A stretch of DNA of 64,000 nucleotides from Juglans regia (lineage: Eukaryota > Streptophyta > Magnoliopsida > Fagales > Juglandaceae): the NCBI RefSeq assembly GCF_001411555.2, contig NC_049915.1, positions 19,687,424-19,751,423 of the forward strand. The letters run 5' to 3'. Numbering within the stretch: the stretch's first letter is position 1; each line of letters starts with the position of its first letter. The notes under the pieces were generated by a model. It saw nothing but the letters and a program-made list of their open reading frames with translations. It made no database searches and was not told the origin of the DNA. The position numbers and the translations under genes were made by a program. Positions 41,266 through 52,716 of the stretch are shown here, piece by piece.

Positions 41266-43727
41266 TGTAACACCACGGCCTAGTGCCGAACCCAGCCCAA
41301 CTTGTTGCAAAGCGCACTGCTTAAAATGCTCAGCAGATTTTTATTTTTATTTTTTTTTATTTTCCAGCAATTCCTCTCCATCCCGAAAATCCCTCTTTAT
41401 TATCTCCAACTCCCTTCTACGCACGACACTACCCATGCACGCCTACCCCTTTCCATTCTCTAGGGTTTTCTTATCACCCATATAAATATACACATATATC
41501 TCCTGCCTCAAGAAACTGGCTATTTACCATTGCTTCAACCATCCACAAGAATCACCTAGCCTCTCCCCGTTCGACGCCAACCTCCATCTCCACGTAAAAC
41601 TGACGCCACAACCAGCCGACACGAAGCCGTAGCCAACCCGTATGTTTTAACCGTCACAAGCCGTCTCTGCACCACCCTTGGAGTAGATCAACCGTGAGCC
41701 ATACTCCCTCCACCGTAAACCACCAACACCGAAAGATAGCCCATTGCAAAACTCCTCCACGCCTTAGTCACGTAAACACTCCCCAAGCTGGCAGCACATG
41801 TACCTGTCACCAACGACGGTTCTGCAACACTTAAGAGTGCTCGAGCCACCCCGTTGCTCCTGTCTATTTTCTCTGCCATTGCACCACCACCAAAGTGCCG
41901 AGAACAACCACCTGCTTAGTGAACCGAAATTCCTCTGTTTTGGGTCTGAAAAACAGAGCAATTGGTTGCTCCTCCAAGCACGGCAATTTTGCACTGCCAA
42001 CCCTTTCAGACGTCTCCTCTATGGCACAAAGGGAACCCACTGTCTAGCATCTCAACCACGCCTAGCGGTGCCGCCGTCGATAGTCACCCAGGCCATCGCC
42101 TCACGTAACTCTCTCGGTAAGGAGCTCTCCGTCTCCTTCACGTTTTGCTCTCTCACATCATGTATCTCTCTCTCATCATTTCCTCCCTCACCCAATGCCT
42201 TACCGCCGCATGCACAACCGCCGACCTCAACCAACTCCCTGCGACATCGCACGTTCCCTTCCCTCACGCTGAGCCTTGTCGCGTAAACCTTCTTTCACGT
42301 ATCATGAACATGTTTTCAAATATCAAATATTCCACTGAAGGTCAAGCATATTTTAATTGAGATGAAGTTATATTATTAACCTTTGAGTTACAAGCTGTGT
42401 TAGTGTGTTTTAAACTTTTAATATGTATTAGTGGGCTCTATTTTATTTATGTTTACAAAAATAATTTAAGTAATTTAAATTGTTCTTAAGTAAGGATTTC
42501 TTCCAAAGTAAACGATAATGATGTTTTTTTTAAACACTTCGATATGATCTAGTTTATTAAATAAAAGTTGCTGTTTAATTTAAAATATTTTGGTATAATT
42601 ATATCTTCTAGTATTAAATTTTGTAGTTCGATTACACCATTAAATAAGTTAGGATTTAATTTTTTAGTCGGAGTTATTAAGTGGACACCGATGACTTTAG
42701 AGAGTGATGATATTTTAGTGTTAAGAGAAATTTTAGGTTTTTGAGGTATTAAAATAGGTATTTCAGGTGTAATTACGTAGTAACTGTTCAATTGGAGATT
42801 TATTCAAGTTGCATGAATTTTTTTATAGGTGACGATTGACAATTGTTCAGTACTGTTGTGGAAAATTTCTGAATAAGCTAAGAAGTCTAGGTAAGCGGGG
42901 TTCTTATGCTAGACTTTGCATAAAAAAAAATGAACTGGGGTTGATTTATGAAAATGTGCATGATATATTTGTTTTTGAAAAGAAATCAGAAAACAACCTC
43001 AGATATGTGTTCTGCATATGCATGAAAGCTATATAAGAGAAAGTATTTTCTATCATGACTGGTGTAGACATGAGCTAATTTTGTGCATTTTGTTCCTGAT
43101 TGGAAAAGAGCAAATATGAGTCTTATTTTTCCTGAAAGTTTTGATGAAATAAAGATGTTCTGATGCATGAGATCTAAAACTTTTGCTGTGAATAAATGAA
43201 GATGTCTTGATTCTGTTTTCAAAATGTGAAATTATCTGAAGATGTTCAGTTTTTGGCTTTTGATATGAAGTGACATCTAAAAACATTGGAATGAGATTCT
43301 GATTCCTTATTCTGATTAAGTTTGATTATGATGTTCTGTTCGATTTTCTGTTACGACTCAGCCATGAGTGATAATAATGGCATAAGACCCAACCACGGGT
43401 GATAATAGTGGATATGGCCTAACCACGGGTTATAATAGTGGATACGGCCATTCCACGGGTTATAATGGTGGTTTATAACCCTACCACGGGGGTTAAACAT
43501 GATATACGGCCCAACCACGGGTGATAATAATGGATACGACCCTTCCACGGGTTATAATGGTGATTTATAACCCTACCACGAGGGTTAAACATGGTATATG
43601 GCCCAACCACGTGTTAGATAGTGGATACGGCCCTTCCCCGGGTTATAATGATGGTTTATAACCCTACCACAGGGGTTAAATATGGTATATGTCCTGATGT
43701 GATGCTCTAGAGTGCTACGCCACGTAT
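41266..43727 (+). repeat. Large-LTR family copy, 3' end missing or diverged
   Basis: Begins TGTAACACCACGG right after TTACA in the unit 2 flank, where units 1 and 3 run on undisturbed, so it is an insertion. The start is shared with 48,328 (AACCCAGCCCA and CAAAGCGCACTG-like blocks). The 42,830-43,560 part matches the reverse complement of 44,996-45,740. The CT-rich half (41,380-42,290) yields several open frames on both strands that look like no known protein. No ending with a second TTACA was found; copia integrase sequence follows at 43,728. Confidence 0.6.
43366..43690 (+). repeat. Tandem array of CCACGGGTT/GATAATRGTGG units
   Basis: About ten imperfect units containing CCACGGGT or CCACGGGGGTTAAA, followed by ATAATRGTGGAT or TGGTTTATAACC, occur every 25-50 bp. 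A higher-order unit of about 115-120 bp ends in GGGTTAAACATGGTATA. Single copies occur at 565-595 and, inverted, at 45,005-45,030, so the array expanded inside this LTR copy. Confidence 0.75.
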
Positions 43728-44395
43728 GGTATCAGAATGGAGATGACCATTCTCGGGACCCCACAACATAATGGTATCACTGATCGCATGAATTGGACCT
43801 TCAATGAGTGTGTTAGGAGCGTGAGGTTACACGTTGGGTTGCCACCAACATTCTGGGAAGATGCTATTAACACTGCACTTTATCAGATCAATCGAGGGCC
43901 ATTAGCTCCGTTGGAGTACAAACTACTTGAGGAGGTTTGGAGTGGAAAAGAGGTGAAACTTTCTCATCTAAAAACTTTTGGTTGTGTTTACTATATTCAC
44001 ATTAACGCTGATGCTTGTAATAAGTTTGATGTCAAATCAAGAAGGTTACTTTATTGGCTATGGGGATGATTCATTTGGCTATCATTTCTGGAATGATTAG
44101 AGTAGAAGAAGCATTAGGAGCAGGAATGTGATCTTCATGTACATTGTGTAGGAGCAAAAAGTCATGTACAAGGATAAGTCTAGTACAGTATCAGATGCAG
44201 TATCTCACGAGTCTGAGTTTGTGAGCCTGGATAGGCTTCCTAAGATCATAGTGCAGAGCAGAGGTGTGTGTGATGGGGTGAGTAGGTCTAGTGTACCTAT
44301 TCCTATTGTTCCACAATCAGATCCAAAGTCATCCACACCTACAGTTGTTGTTCGTAGGTCTTCTAGGACTATCAGACCACCACAGTTGTTCTCAT
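43728..44395 (+). pseudogene. copia integrase relic, left half
   Basis: Reads GIRMEMTILGTPQHNGITDR, then LPPTFWEDAINTALYQINRG, LSHLKTFGCVYYIHI (to about 44,069), a frame break, and the linker with VVVRRSSRTIRPPQLFSL up to 44,395. These are the integrase C-terminal and linker landmarks of a copia polyprotein. It is cut at 44,396 by a solo-LTR-like insertion and continues at 47,463. Confidence 0.88.
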
Positions 44396-47300
44396 TGTAA
44401 CGCCCCGACCCAGAGGGTCCGGAGAGTTAACTCATATCACTTAAAAATCATTTCCAAATAATACTTTTAAAATAAACCAGAATCTCCATAACATATTAAC
44501 CTATTTGTTCAGCACAAATATTCATGTTCCTACATAAGGGCACATCAGTGGTGTCTCATTGATATAAATAAACTTTTCCACAAGGACTAAAAATATCCAA
44601 TACTCAACATACCAAAGCCACATAAAATATCAACGCTACCAAAAGACTCTCCAAAAGTCATTGTACCCTAGGGCACATAGTCTTCTATGATCCACAAAAT
44701 TTGCAAGCATTCCCTATTCCTGATTTCCAGCTGTTGCATCAAAAATTATCTGAAACATATTGTGGAGATAGGGGTGAGTTATCAACAACTCAGTAAGAAG
44801 AGAACATATACTAGTATGCAAACATGAGCATTTACAGATTTCATAATGCAGAACAAAACACTTTTTTTTTTATTTTCAGAATGCAGAGTCAGAACATGTT
44901 ATAAAAATATCAGAGCGAAAGTTCAAAAATATTCTTATTCAAATTCTTTTAGCATAGCATAACTGACCACCCTCGTACCAGAGCATCATATCGCATCAGA
45001 GGCCATGTTTAACCCCCGTGGTAGGGTTGTGCAAACCTCGGTAGCTAGCCGAGCAGAAACAGAATGTGAATCTTCCCCTTATTTATTCTCGGAGCCCCGA
45101 GTGTGCATACAGGAAAGACCACCAGAAAACCACTTTGTTTCCAAAGTGGGTGCACCAGAAACAGAAGCCACTATTAGCACCCGTGGTAGGTCAAATAGGT
45201 CACCATTCACAAACCACATCCCGATTCAGAATGTCATGCCAAAAGCTTTTAGAAATTTCATCATATCAGGGTACAGAACGTTTTCAGAACATAACAGAGT
45301 TTTCAGAAATGATATCATATCAGAGTACAGAACATATTCAGAACAAAACAGAGTTTTCAGAAATGATATCATATCAGAGTACAGAACATATTCAGAACAA
45401 AACAGAGTTTTCAGAAAGTCACAAAACATAATTTTATGCATAAATTTTCATATTCGCTCTCTTTTGCACAGTTCAGAAACAAAATACAAAATAGTTCATG
45501 TCTACACCAGTCATGCCAGAAAATACTTTATTTTTTAAATAGAATCTTATGAGTAATGCAGAAAAAAAAATAACTGAGGTATTTCAAATCTCTTTTCATG
45601 ACAAAACATGCATATTTTCAAAAATCAACCTCAGTCTATTTTATTTTTATGCAAATCTAGCATAGGGACACCGCTTACCTGGACTTCTTAGTTTTTTCGA
45701 AAATTTCCTCAATAATGCCGAACAAACTTAATTGTCACCTATAAAATAATCACGTAAATTTTTATAAATTTCTATTCAATCTCTTATTTCGATATTTAAG
45801 TCTAAACTTCTAAAATAACCTATTTTTAATTCCTCAAAATCGAAAATTCTCATTATTCCTAAAATACTAGCATCACTTTCTAAACTCATCAATATCCAAT
45901 TTAATAACTCCGACTAAAATATTAAATTCTAACTTATTTACGAATGAGACCTTACTATAAATTATAAAACTAAAAAAAAAAAAAGAACATAACTATATCG
46001 AAACCATTAAAACCATAGCTTTTGTTTAAATCAAAAATATTCTTTTAAAATGATTCAAAATAAGATTTTGCACTTACTGATCATTCTAAAATTTTTTTTA
46101 CTAAAACCGTGTATCAAACATAATAAAATCAAGCCTGATAAAATAAAATAAAAAAAATACACAAGTCTTTCAAAATGACGTATGTCTCATTAATCTCAAG
46201 CCCAGTCCACAAAAAATAGCCCATTAGATTTAAACACTAATCAGTTAAAACTAAGCCATCAGCACAAGTCTTGTAGTCCATTGAAAGCCTTTCCAAAAAT
46301 TTAAAACATGTTTTAGAAAATAAAAGGGTAGGAAGGTAAAAACTGACTCTTCTTCTTTACCGAAATATCTAATATATACTGCTTCCCTTATAGTCAACTA
46401 ACAGACACTAAAGAAGACTAAAACATGAGTTGCGGCAAGGCTTACTCAAGGGGAAACTAGGCGGCAGCGTGCGATGACTGGACTGGGTAGGCAGTGGCGG
46501 AGCGGCTGGAGAGCAGGCGTGTGGCGAAGCTTCCGTCGAGCTGCGCTGAGCACGAGAGAGAGAGAGGGAGAGGTGAGCGAGAGAGAACGGTGGGAGACAG
46601 AGCACGGAGACAAAGCTTGGCTTACCGAGGGTGGTCACGGCGGACCTGAGCGTACGACCGGCGTCTTCCGGTTGTTCCCGCTTGAGGCTGAGCAGTTTGG
46701 GTGGCGGCGCTGGGGTTCACTATGGAGGAAGGCTGGTGCTCTGTTTTTCGGTGGTGCAAACAGAGGTTGGTTTACGTGGAGAGGGTGATGGCGCGCGGCT
46801 TGAGTGGTGGACCTGGGTGGCTGAGGTTCTGTGCGTGGACTAAGATCGGTGGTGAACGACGTGGAGGAAGCAAATGCTCTGATTTGAGCTGCAAGAACAA
46901 GGTGGTTTCGGTCGTTTGTCTCTTGGTTGGGGTGGTAGCCGTGGTTCACAGTGGAGGATGGATGCTAGTAGTTCGGATGGCTGAGGGTGATGAAGAGGGG
47001 CAACGGCACTTATTCTAGAGTTGAGAAATGCTTAATATATATATAAGAGCTATAAGTGGGAAACAGATGAAACCTAAAGATGGAGAAGGGAGATACGTGC
47101 ATGAAAAAGGAAATTGGACGCAAACCGTGCGGTGGAGTCTGGACCCGCGCGATCTCACGGCTGGGCTCTGAACGAGATTAAGGCATTGCTTTTATCTAAA
47201 GTTTTGGGTCTCTAATCAACTAAAAAAAAAATAAAATATATATATGTATAGATATAATTATCCCATAAATTTTGATGAATATCCACTTGATCCATTAAGC

Positions 47301-47457
47301 TTTAAAACCTAAATATCAAACTTATAAAAAAAAATATACACCGCCAAAAATATCTTAGGCTCAAACTCCCTTCTAAAAATTTTACTCGTAATCCCAAATG
47401 ATTTTAACTAAAACTCAAAAATTTTTGGAAAGTCGCTTGGCTGGCCCGGGTGTTACA
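44396..47457 (-). mobile_element. Solo-LTR-like element, 3,062 bp, with target duplication
   Basis: The ends are TGTAACGCCCCG and CCCGGGTGTTACA, inverted to each other and of TG...CA type. CTCAT stands on both sides (44,391-44,395 and 47,458-47,462), a perfect 5-bp duplication. The copia relic reads on across it, so the borders are firm. No gag, pol or internal LTR pair is recognisable; the open frames (45,005-45,538 and 46,408-47,018, both strands) do not resemble known proteins. It matches the fragments at 1-1,000 and 41,266-43,727 in inverted orientation, so it is placed on the minus strand. It is either a solo LTR of a family with very long LTRs or a non-autonomous element. Confidence 0.82.
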
Positions 47458-47462
47458 CTCAT

Positions 47463-48120
47463 ACACCCTGAGTTACATTCTACTGACTGACGGTTGTGAG
47501 CCACAAAGGTATGAGGAAACCTTGCAAGATTAGAATTCGAGCAAGTAAAAGTTAGCCATGAAGGATGAGATGAATTCTCTGTTAGGGAATCAAACATGGG
47601 AGCTGACTGAACTTACAACAGGGAAGAAAGTTTTGCACAAAATGTGGGTATACCGATTGAAGACTGAGCACAACGACGACAAAAGGTATAAGGCTAGACT
47701 TGTTGTGAAAGTTTTCAGCAGAAGAAAGGCATTGACTACTTTGAGGTTTTCTCTCTAGCTGTGAAAATTACAACTACCAGGTTAGTACTAGGAATGGTGG
47801 CTAAAGAAGCTTTACATCTTGAGTAGTTAGATGTCAAAACGACATTCCTCCTTTGCGATTTAGAAGAAGACATCTACATGCATCAGCCTGAGAGGTTCGC
47901 AGTACAAGGGAATGAGAGTCTCGTTTGCAAACTGAAGAAGAGCTTGTATAGCCTAAAACAAGCTCTCAGGTAGTGGTACATGAAATTTGACAACTTCATG
48001 TACAGTTTAGGGTAGACCAGATGTCAGGCAAACCATTATTGCTACATTACGCACTTTGACAACTCTTATAACATTTTACTGCTGTGTATAAATGATATGC
48101 TCATTGTAGGGTCCAACATT
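47463..48120 (+). pseudogene. copia reverse transcriptase relic, right half
   Basis: Continues the relic at 43,728. RT landmarks in order: MKDEMNSLLGNQTWELTEL, KMWVYRLKTEHN, RYKARLVVK, LDVKTTFLLCDLEEDIYMHQ, CKLKKSLYSLKQALR (then a stop) and INDMLIVGSN, where the YVDD box has become CIND. Stops occur near 47,758, 47,825 and 47,970. It ends near 48,120 in unrelated sequence. Confidence 0.88.
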
Positions 48121-48210
48121 GAGGAGCTGAGCACTCGCTCTTCAATTGGATTCTTCATAAAATTCAACCAAGTGCATATATCATCAACATGGGAAGTCTA
48201 TTTGCTCTCA

Positions 48211-48318
48211 GATGACATCCCAATTGGCAAATTTGTATCTTCAGAAAAAGAAAAAAGTGACGAGCCACCTGCTAGAGGATTTGAAAGTCCCAAAGATGGA
48301 ACTTTGTGTAAACAATAA
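48211..48318 (+). pseudogene. Unrecognised exon-like relic, copy 2
   Basis: After a splice-acceptor-like TTTGCTCTCAG the sequence is open: DDIPIGKFVSSEKEKSDEPP, then ARGFESPKDGTLCKQ and a stop at 48,318. The related copy at 19,797 carries the young copia insertion. The shape suggests the last exon of a hydrophilic protein, but I do not recognise the family and see no upstream exons. It contains the uninterrupted GTCCC site matching the copia target. Confidence 0.45.
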
Positions 48319-48327
48319 GTAGTGAAT

Positions 48328-48472
48328 TGTAACACCCCAGGCATAGAGCCCAAACCCAGGTGCCAAACCCAGCCCAGCTTGGTGCAAAACGCACCGTTGT
48401 TTTTTCCACCCTCAGAATTTTGTTCCCTCTTCTTTCTTCCCCCATCACCCGATAACCTTTCTTCCCCAGAAT
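48328..48472 (+). repeat. Truncated start of the large-LTR family
   Basis: TGTAACACCCCAGGC followed by AACCCAGCCCAGCTTGGTGC matches the start of the repeat at 41,266. It stops near 48,472, where the receptor-kinase flank (GAAAACAGTGTTCTAGTTTG) resumes. Confidence 0.6.
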
Positions 48473-49003
48473 TTTGAAAACAGTGTTCTAGTTTGGTTCG
48501 ACCTTGACTGTGAGCAAGAGAATGGAATATAAGACTGTGGATAGAGAAATCACAGGGATACAACTTTTATGATTATTAAAATAAACAATTCAATGTAAAA
48601 CTTTTGGTCAACTAGTCAAAGCAGCATCATAAGCTTTACTTCATGATCGATTGAAAATGTCTCCTTTATAAGGGTAAAGTCATAAGTTATGATATTTATA
48701 GATGCGTTATCTCTTTGCAGTATTAAATAGTGGGAGAAGTCGCAGAATTATAGAATCAACATTGTCAATGACCTTGTGTCTGTAAATTTGAACACCAGTA
48801 CATTCTTCAAACTAATATTTCCAATATACCAGCCAACTTGGTCATACCTTCCTCTTGAAACTTTCTTTTTCTTTTTCTGGACAAATATGCTGAGTACGTC
48901 ATATTTTTCTTTGGTAACTGGTGATGTCCAATGACACCATATTGATCTGGAAGGACTTTTCCATTCCTTGTAGCAAAACGTGGAAGGACTTGGCCACAAA
49001 ATA

Positions 49004-49036
<33 letters not shown>

Positions 49037-49217
49037 ATGTCACAGAGAAAACCGATGGCACAAGCTTGTACCGACACGTCACGAGCGAGAATTCTGAGTT
49101 TTTTGTTTTTAGATTCCGTAAAGAATATCATTTTCATACGAAAATCTAAGCCAAAAGTCATTGCAAAGTATTGGTGGATGCGTTGCTTAAAAACTGAACA
49201 GTTCTGTGTTTTGAGGC
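48473..49217 (+). repeat. Promoter-side flank of unit 3
   Basis: Matches 24,795-25,640 and parts of 1,920-2,870. It contains a (TA)n run (49,005-49,034). No gene is supported; the minus-strand frame 48,748-49,263 runs through this flank. Confidence 0.7.
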
Positions 49218-49224
49218 ATAAAAA
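49218..49224 (+). promoter_or_regulatory. TATA-like element of unit 3
   Basis: ATAAAAA in the same GGCATAAAAACTGAA context and at a similar distance from the start codon as in unit 1. Confidence 0.4.
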
Positions 49225-50458
49225 CTGAAGAGTGCTATTAATCCCCTGCTTCGCTGTTTGCACTACTTTTCTTCAGCAGAATTCTGCTGGAGCATCTCTT
49301 CCTTTAAGTGCTGGATTTCCCTGAACATGCCTTTGTGTTATACGTGTTGACAACATTCTTCTATGTCGTCCAAACTGGTTGCCCTCTTCCTCCTCATCCT
49401 CCTATATCTCGCTCTCAAATGCCACTGTTCAACCCCACAATCACGGGTCAAAGCCGGCTACTATTATATGGGTATCGGAAATGTCATTTCCGATTTAAAT
49501 TCTAAGCTTTTCACGCACCTTATATGCGCTTTCACTTTCGTTAACTCCTCCACCTACCACCTCTCCATCAACTCCTCCACCGAACAACAATTCTCTACCT
49601 TCGCTCACATTGTAAAAACCAAGAACCCGTTCGTTACAACGCTTTTGTCGATATGGGTTGGCAGAGAGCATTTGTTAAACTTCTTCTCAATGATAAACCA
49701 GTCCTCTTATAGAAATTCTTTCGTTCATTCTTCCATAGAGACAGCTAGGCTCTATGGGTTTCAAGGTTTAGACCTTGCTGGGCTTGTGCCAACAGGAAGT
49801 AGCTCGGATATGGCCAACTTCGGTACCCTTTTGGACGAGTGGCGAGTTGCTGTAAATTCTGAGGCAAAAAATTCAAGCAATCCAGAGTTACTCCTGGTCA
49901 TGGCCGGCAATCGTCTGCCAGCTTTGGGTTCAGTGATTTACCCAATTGATTCCATGAGGAGGAACTTGGATTGGGTACATGTAACAGCGTACGATAACTA
50001 TTTGCCTGGTAGGGACAGAGTCACATACTTTCATGCAGCTTTGTATGGCCCCTCGAACTTGGCTAATACGGATAGTGGCATAAATGAGTGGAAGAGAAGA
50101 GGTTTTTTGCTGAGCAAGTTGGTCTTGGGCTTGCCTTACCATGGCTATGCGTGGACACTTACGAGTCCCCAAAAGAATCCGGTGGGTGCAGTCTCTACGG
50201 GTCCGGCGTTCACAAAGGATGGTTCCATGGGCTATAAGTACTTCAAATGGTACATTAGAAACTATGCTCAAGAAGCAGTTTCCGGGTATAATGCTACTTC
50301 AGTGGTTAATTACTGCACGGTTGGGTTAACTTGGATTAATTACGACGATGTGGAGGCTATTAGGGCTAAAGTTTCTTATGTAAAGCAAAAGGGTCTGCTT
50401 GGTTACAACATGTTTCAAGTCCGCAATGACGACAACTGGGTGCTTTCTAGAGCAGCAG

Positions 50459-50843
50459 GTTGGTTACATATTATTTCTCAGGAAAATCTATTTATAAATC
50501 TTATTTTTAACATACCCAACATATCACTGATGTGTTGAATTCCTCGTGATCTGTTTCTTTTATTCCTTTGGATTGAACTAAAACGAACATAGTCACAATT
50601 GGTCAATTTTTTTAGCAAAAGAGAATCCATGTACTGGTTTCGTTTCTTGTTTAAACCCGCCAATGAGCCATCAACCAAGGAGTTACAAATATCTTACACT
50701 GGTGGCGGCCCGCCCGCCCGCCCCGGGGGGGCGAGGTGTTCTGTAACAGAGATTACTGCCGTGCAAATAGTCATTGTCTGCACTTTCGGTTCACATGAGG
50801 TGGATGGAAATTACTAACACCTAATCATTCCTGCTTATGATCT
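50459..50843 (+). other. Start of the first intron of unit 3, with a GC-rich patch
   Basis: Non-coding; related to 4,124-4,820 of unit 1 but shorter. At 50,702-50,734 a run of CCCGCCCGCCCG followed by CCCCGGGGGGGCG stands in otherwise AT-rich DNA; unit 1 lacks it at the matching place (near 4,665). Confidence 0.6.
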
Positions 50844-51153
50844 TTTTTTTTCTTTCTTTTTTTTTATTATTATTATTTTAGAAAAGGATGGAACCTCAAA
50901 AACTTTATTAACCATCACTAATAGTGGAGAAAACCTTCAAATAAACAATCCAATCTACCCTAACAAATAAAACCAACCTCACCGACCAAATAGAAAAAAC
51001 ATAAAATAAAACAAAAAACCATCTCCGTCTAATGTATGTCTTGCCCATTTTATCCAATCTATACAAGTCTCTCAAAGAACGTGGAAGCTAAGAAACATCT
51101 ATGAACAAATTATCCTCTCCCAACGGACCGCACCTAGTCAAAGCATGCGCCAC

Positions 51154-51519
51154 TTAATTTCCTTCTCTACATAAGTACTTGATAGAGAAGTCAAAACCTT
51201 TCAACAAGCCCATCAATTGGTCCCAATAATCCCAAAGATACCACACTATACAGTCTCTATCCACAAGCCATGAAACTACCACCAAATAATCACACTCTGT
51301 ATTAATTAAAAAATGACCCAACTGCTGACAAATCTTTATTCCATCTATAATCGCCCGAAGCTCAGCTTCGTTATTGGAACATGTACAAAAATGATGAGAA
51401 AAAGCAAAGAAAAGATTCCCTACATGATCCCGTAAAATACCCATTCCTCCTCCAGGCCCTGGATTGCCAAGACTGCTACCGTCCAGATTCAAGTTTAACC
51501 TCCTTGGGCTTTGTTTCAA
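51154..51519 (-). pseudogene. LINE RNase H domain
   Basis: Reads LNLDGSSLGNPGPGGGMGIL, NEAELRAIIDGI and TECDYLVVVSWL, which carry the first Asp, the Glu and the second Asp of RNase H. The frame starts after a stop and ends at 51,154, shortly before the tail. It is of the same type as the LINE fragment at 16,708. Confidence 0.88.
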
Positions 51520-51828
51520 CCAACGAACAGCTTACACCTTTATAGTTCTCTGTTCCACAACTAAAACCTCCATATTTTGAAGCACACGTAAGTCCCCTTG
51601 TGAAAGCCTTTTTTCCTTAGAAATTCTTCTCGCAAGAACCTACACCCAATGCTTGATCAAGCTCCAAGCCTCAAACAGGTTTTCGTCTCAGCCTTCCATC
51701 CTCGCTGTACAGCCTCTAAGCCAAAGTTTCCATACAACAATGCAAGAAATCAAACCCATTAATGTCCCAAGTTGTGGCTGCCTAGATGCCTTGTTAAACC
51801 AAACTTGGACCCTCTCTCGCCAACTTTG

Positions 51829-52562
51829 TTAAGCTACAAACGGGATCCCCACCTCTCTCAAAACCTTCTTCCAGACAGCCATGGCAAACTCCCCTTTACA
51901 AAACTCATGCTCCAAGTCTTCCGCATACCCTGCCTTACAACAATTACAACAAGATACTAAAGGAATCACCAACTTACATACCTGCTCATCCACGCTTAAG
52001 TAATTAAAAGCCACTTTCCACATGCATATAGAGATCTTTTTCGAGAACAAATTATTTCATACCCATTTTGCCCAAGCAAACCTCAACATCTTAATTCTAA
52101 TAAATCCCATGCCGATTTTTTCAAGAAGTTCCTATTCTTCTCCAGTAACTAGATTAATACGTCCTTCACATGCCTCAATGCAACAACCTTAGCCACCACA
52201 TCACTAGCCTCCTACGCCACCAATAGCAACTGTAGTCTCTCAACATCCCACCGATCATTAACGAGCTCTTGAAGTCTAATGTTTAGTTCTTCAATCACTT
52301 TCACCCTTTCACATAGAGGGCCATGGCCCAGAAAGTTGTCAAACCATAGCGAAATGTGATCCTCTCGAACCTTCCACCTTGCATTTTGCAGTAGCTCAAG
52401 CAACCCCTTAATAATTTTCTTCCAAAATGCCGAACCTGTATTGCCATCAACACTTAAAGAGATATGTCCATGTTTAATATATTTTGCCCAAAAGAACCTT
52501 GCCCATAATGAATTCTGCGCCATTAACTGCCACCCAAACTTTAAAAACAAAGATCTATGCAC
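51829..52562 (-). pseudogene. LINE zf-RVT region and RT C-terminus
   Basis: 52,212-52,562 reads ALFLKFGWQL-like text (SLFLKFGWQLMAQNSLWARF, FWKKIIKGL), typical of the segment after plant LINE RT. 51,829-52,050 reads WKVAFNYLSVDEQV, CCNCCKAGYAEDLEH and WKKVLREVG, the zf-RVT domain with its Cys/His pattern. The frames are separated by stops. Confidence 0.8.
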
Positions 52563-52716
52563 TTTTACAAGGTCTCACACCCCAATTCCCCCTTCCTCCG
52601 TTGGAACACACATCTTCTTCCACGATCTTCATTTCCTCTTACTTCTACCGTTTTGCTCTCCCCAAGAAAAAATTGGCAAACAACCCATTTAATTTTTTAA
52701 TCACAGCCTTAGGGAC

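Noticed and set aside
41798..42286. 162-residue open frame and overlapping frames on both strands
   Set aside because: Lies in the CT-rich part of a repeated LTR-like block, has no recognisable domain, and is open on both strands because of base composition.
43366..43690. CRISPR array
   Set aside because: Units are imperfect with no constant repeat and unique spacer pattern, and the genome is a plant's.
43729..43738. TGGTATCAGA as a primer-binding site following the LTR-like block at 41,266-43,727
   Set aside because: It is in frame with copia integrase (GIR before MEMTILGTPQHNG), so the likeness to a primer-binding site is a coincidence of the Gly-Ile-Arg codons.
45005..45538. 177-residue frame with repeated ISEYRTYSEQNRVFR
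   Set aside because: The peptide repeats come from a short DNA repeat in the element, and the inverted relatives at 1-600 and 42,840-43,720 do not keep the frame.
46474..47018. Gly/Arg-rich and Ser/Pro-rich frames inside the 3,062-bp element
   Set aside because: Overlapping frames on both strands in a GC-rich segment, without known motifs; likely leader or promoter sequence of the LTR.
48097..48318. One 73-residue gene
   Set aside because: The frame joins the end of a copia RT (MLIVGSN) to an unrelated exon-like piece; it is a chimera of neighbouring relics.
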